Assembly (NCBI RefSeq): GCF_051014685.1
Contig: NW_027478537.1
Location: forward strand, 806,001-870,000
Length of the DNA: 64,000 bases
Origin: Ptiloglossa arizonensis
Taxonomy: Eukaryota > Arthropoda > Insecta > Hymenoptera > Colletidae
Direction of reading: 5' to 3'
The first letter of the stretch is position 1. Every line of letters begins with the position of its first letter. This document shows positions 60,751 to 64,000 of this stretch, piece by piece. The position numbers and the translations under genes are program-made. Below the pieces are notes generated by a model that was given only the letters and a program-made list of their open reading frames with translations, ran no database searches and was not told where the DNA came from.

Positions 60751-62531
60751 AGTAGAAACTCGCCCGATTACAACACTATGCGTACTTTTCCCCTAGGCCG
60801 TTCTAGTTATTCGTTTCGAGCATTAGAACTGCGAAAATTTTGAGTTTCTCAAGCGTTGCTTACCTCCAAACTGCCATATCTCGCGAACGGATTGACCAAT
60901 CCGCAAAATTTCTGTTGCATCTGAAAGTAGAAACTCGCCCGATTACCACGGTGTGCGTACTTTTCCCCTAGGCCGTTCTAGTTATGCTTGTCGAGCATCA
61001 GAACTGCGAAAATTTTGAGTTTCTCGAGCGTTTCTTACCTCCAAACTGCCATATCTCGCGAACGGATTGACCAATCCGCAAAATTTCTGTTGCATCTGAA
61101 AGTAGAAACTCCCCCGACTACAACACTATGAGTACTTTTCCCCTAGGCCGTTCTAGTTATTCGTTTCGAGCATCAGAACTGCGAAAATTTTGAGTTTCTC
61201 AAGCGTTTCTTACTTCCAAACTGCCATATCTCGCGAACGGATTGACCAATCCGAAAAATTTCTATTGCATCTGAAAGTAGAAACTCGCCCGATTAAAACA
61301 CTATGCGTACTTTTCCCGTAGGCCGTTCTAGTTATTCGTTTCGAGCATCAGAACTGCGAAAATTTTGAGTTTCTCAAGCGTTTCTTACATCCAAACTGCC
61401 ATATCTCGCGAACGGATTGACCAATCCGCAAAATTTCTGTTGCATCTGAAAGTAGAAACTCGCCCGATTGCAACGGTATGCGTACTTTTCCCCTAGGCCG
61501 TTCTAGTTATTCGTTTCGAGCATCAGAACTGCGAAAATTTTGAGTTTCTCAAGCGAGTCTTACTTCCAAACTGCCATATCTCGCGAACGGATTGACCAAT
61601 CCGCAAAATTTCTGTTGCATCTGAAAGTAGAAAGTCGCCCGATTACAACGGTGTGCGTACTTTTCCCCTAGGCCGTTCTAGTTATTCGTTTCGAGCATCA
61701 GAACTGCGAAAATTTTGAGTTTCTCGAGCGTTTCTTACATCCAAACTGCCATATCTCGCGAACGGATTGACCAATCCGCAAAATTTCTGTTGCATCTGAA
61801 AGTAGAAATTCGCCCGATTACAACTGTATGCGTACTTTTCCCCTAGCCCGTTCTAGTTATTCGTTTCGAGCAACAGAACTGCGAAAATTTTGAGTTTCTC
61901 AAGCGTTTCTTACCTCCAAACTGCCATATCTCGCGAACGGATTGACCAATCCGCAAAATTTCTGTTGCATCTGAAAGTAGAAACTCGCCCGATTACAACG
62001 GTGTGCGTACTTTTCCCCTAGGCCGTTCTAGTTATGCTTGTCGAGCATCAGAACTGCGAAAATTTTGAGTTTCTCAAGCGTTTCTTACCTCCAAACTGCC
62101 ATATCTCGCGAACGGATTGACCAATCCGCAAAATTTCTGTTGCATCTGAAAGTAGAAACTCGCCCGATTGAAACGGTATGCGTACTTTTCCCCTAGGCCG
62201 TTCTAGTTATTCGTTTCGAGCATCAGAACTGCGAAAATTTTGAGTTTCTCAAGCGAGTCTTACTTCCAAACTGCCATATCTCGCGAACGGATTGACCAAT
62301 CCGCAAAATTTCTGTTGCATCTGAAGGTAGAAACTCGCCCGATTACAACGGTATGCGTACTTTTCCCCTAGGCCGTTCTAGTTATTCGTTTCGAGCATCA
62401 GAACTGCGAAAATTTTGAGTTTCTCAATCGTTTCTCACCTACAAACTGCCACATCTCGCGAACGGATTGTCCAATCCGCAAAATTTCTGATGCATCTGAA
62501 AGTAGAAACTCGCCCGATTACAACTGTATGC
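60751..62531 (+). repeat. Satellite block between the two right-hand duplications
   Basis: About ten monomers, including a Q-like monomer (ctcccccgactac with gtatg changed to tatgagtac, about 61,108-61,135), a monomer with ccgaaaaattt and gattaaaacac (about 61,250-61,300), then gaaagtcgccc, gaaattcgccc and caatcgtttctcacc types in an order also seen near 56,030-56,700. I see no gene or foreign insert. Confidence 0.65.
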
Positions 62532-64000
62532 GTACTTTTCCCCTAGGCCGTTCTAGTTATGCTTGTCGAGCATCAGAACTGCGAAAATTTTGAGTTTCTC
62601 AAGCGTTTCTTACCTCCAAACTGCCATATCTCGCGAACGGATTGACCAATCCGCAAAATTTCTGTTGCATCTGAAAGTAGAAACTCGCCCGATTGAAACG
62701 GTATGCGTACTTTTCCCCTAGGCCGTTCTAGTTATTCGTTTCGAGCATCAGAACTGCGAAAATTTTGAGTTTCTCAAGCGAGTCTTACTTCCAAACTGCC
62801 ATATCTCGCGAACGGATTGACCAATCCGCAAAATTTCTGTTGCATCTGAAGGTAGAAACTCGGCCGATTACAACGGTGTGCGTACTTTTCCCCTAGCCCG
62901 TTCTAGTTATTCGTTTCGAGCAACAGAACTGCGAAAATTTTGAGTTTTTCAAGCGTTGCTTACTCCCAAACTGCCATATCTCGCGAACGGATTGACCAAT
63001 CCGCAAAATTTCTGTTGCATCAGAAAGTAGAAACTCGCCCGATTACAACGGTATGCGTACTTTTCCCCTAGCCCGTTCTAGTTATTCGTTTCGAGCAACA
63101 GAACTGCGAAAATTTTGAGTTTTTCAAGCGTTGCTTACCTCCAAACTGCCATATCTCGCGAACGGATTGACCAATCCGCAAAATTTCTGTTGCATCTGAA
63201 AGTAGAAACTCGCACGATTACAACGGTGTGCGTACTTTTCCACTAGGCCGTTCTAGTTATGCTTGTCGAGCATCAGAACTGCGAAAATTTTGAGTTTCTC
63301 AAGCGTTTCTTACCTCCAAACTGCCATATCTCGCGAACGGATTGACCAATCCGCAAAATTTCTGTTGCATCTGAAAGTAGAAACTCGCCCGATTGCAACG
63401 GTATGCGTACTTTTCCCCTAGGCCGTTCTAGTTATTCGTTTCGAGCATCAGAACTGCGAAAATTTTGAGTTTCTCAAGCGAGTCTTACTTCCAAACTGCC
63501 ATATCTCGCGAACGGATTGACCAATCCGCAAAATTTCTGTTGCATCTGAAGGTAGAAACTCGCCCGATTACAACGGTATGCGTACTTTCCTAGCCGTTCT
63601 ATCTAGTTATTCGTTTCGAGCAACAGAACTGCGAAAATTTTGAGTTTTTCAAGCGTTGCTTACCTCCAAACTGCCATATCTCGCGAACGGATTGACCAAT
63701 CCGCAAAATTTCTGTTGCATCTGAAAGTAGAAACTCGCCCGATTACAACAGTATGCGTACTTTTCCCCTAGCCCGTTCTAGTTATTCGTTTCGAGCAACA
63801 GAACTGCGAAAATTTTGAGTTTTTCAAGCGTTGCTTACATGCAAACTGCCATATCTCGGGAACGGATTGACCAATCCGCAAAATTTCTGTTGCATGTGAA
63901 AGTAGAAACTCGCCCGATTACAGCGGTGTGCGTACTTTTCCCCTAGGCCGTTCTAGTTATGCTTGTCGAGCATCAGAACTGCGAAAATTTTGAGTTTCTC
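62532..64000 (+). repeat. Right-edge copy of 56,405-57,873
   Basis: The markers listed for the first copy recur in order up to the last base of the window, so the true right end of this duplication lies outside. It carries one private complex change at 63,586-63,606, which the first copy lacks. Confidence 0.75.
63586..63606 (+). other. Complex length-neutral rearrangement within a monomer
   Basis: Related monomers read acttttcccctagcccg and then ttctag. Here the text is actttcctagccgttctatctag: four bases are lost from the t, c and ccc runs and four (atct) are gained before ctag. The net length change is zero, so the 175-bp register is kept. It is absent from the matching place near 57,460. 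Confidence 0.8.

Larger units (their letters stand above)
1..64000 (+). repeat. 175-bp satellite tandem array, filling the whole window
   Basis: The motif catatctcgcg (or a one- or two-base variant such as cacatctcgcg) recurs every 175 bases from 151 to 63,850. All copies are in direct orientation, and I saw no inverted monomer. This gives 364 complete monomers, a 150-bp partial at the left edge and a 151-bp partial at the right edge. The consensus is about 44% G+C. Length changes are limited to single bases near 1,406, 22,710, 44,865, 48,023, 54,437, 58,223 and 60,674. No unrelated sequence interrupts the array, so there is no inserted transposon and no gene. Monomer length near that of a nucleosome plus linker, and the nested higher-order structure, are typical of eukaryotic centromeric or pericentromeric satellites. 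The chromosomal location is inferred, and the family is not one I recognise. Confidence 0.98.

Noticed and set aside
1..64000. CRISPR array
   Set aside because: Direct repeats are present, but there are no unique spacers. The whole 175-bp unit is repeated, there are no cas genes, and the unit is far longer than a CRISPR repeat-spacer pair.
1..64000. Tandem protein-repeat gene (a giant repetitive coding region)
   Set aside because: A 525-bp (three-monomer) frame would have to stay open on one strand. Stops occur in every frame within a few hundred bases throughout.
1..64000. Inserted transposable elements, target-site duplications or LTRs
   Set aside because: Monomer register can be followed through the entire window with only one-base slips, so no insert larger than one base is present apart from the 4-for-4 change at 63,586-63,606.
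1..64000. Telomeric or rDNA-associated repeats
   Set aside because: No short telomere-like unit and no rRNA-like sequence was seen anywhere.

Overview
The whole window is one uninterrupted block of satellite DNA. It is a head-to-tail tandem array of a 175-bp monomer, always on the same strand. I anchored monomers on the motif catatctcgcg (monomer position 1). The first complete monomer starts at 151, and the final, truncated one starts at 63,850. That gives 364 complete monomers plus a partial one at each edge, so the array continues beyond the window on both sides. I find no protein gene, tRNA, rRNA, transposon, CRISPR array, promoter or terminator. Across 64 kb the register slips only seven times, each time by one base, and two of those slips are copies of the same event.

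A long, homogeneous array of near-nucleosome-length monomers with nested higher-order repeats (HORs) points to a eukaryotic chromosome, probably centromeric or pericentromeric heterochromatin. That location is inference. I do not recognise the satellite family and cannot name the species. The consensus is about 44% G+C (77 of 175). It holds 13 CpG where base composition predicts about 8, so CpG is not depleted. This fits better with a genome with little CpG methylation (many insects and other invertebrates) than with a vertebrate or a plant.

Layout. (1) 1-2,251: irregular edge containing a divergent subfamily E. (2) 2,252-5,751: two tandem copies of a 1,750-bp 10-mer HOR, each made of two related 5-mers. 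(3) 5,752-17,875: nested 15-mer, 9-mer and 6-mer duplications, including a displaced 2.9-kb copy 5,075 bp downstream. (4) 17,876-22,500: subfamily E island with 9-, 10- and 2-mer periodicities. (5) 22,500-28,150: weakly ordered monomers with a faint 12-mer spacing. (6) 28,151-39,570: a 7-mer HOR with 5-, 7-, 8-, 11- and 14-mer versions. (7) 39,570-56,405: mosaic block with 4-, 7-, 15- and 20-monomer offsets. (8) 56,405-64,000: 14-mer and 35-mer offset duplications that carry traceable private mutations.

Within the monomer, the first ~75 bases (including a 16-bp dyad, CGGATTG-AC-CAATCCG) vary little, while most diagnostic variants fall at positions ~78-166. The array appears to evolve by unequal exchange and gene conversion in whole-monomer steps. 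All short open frames are by-products of the repeat. All identity values are counts by eye, not alignments.
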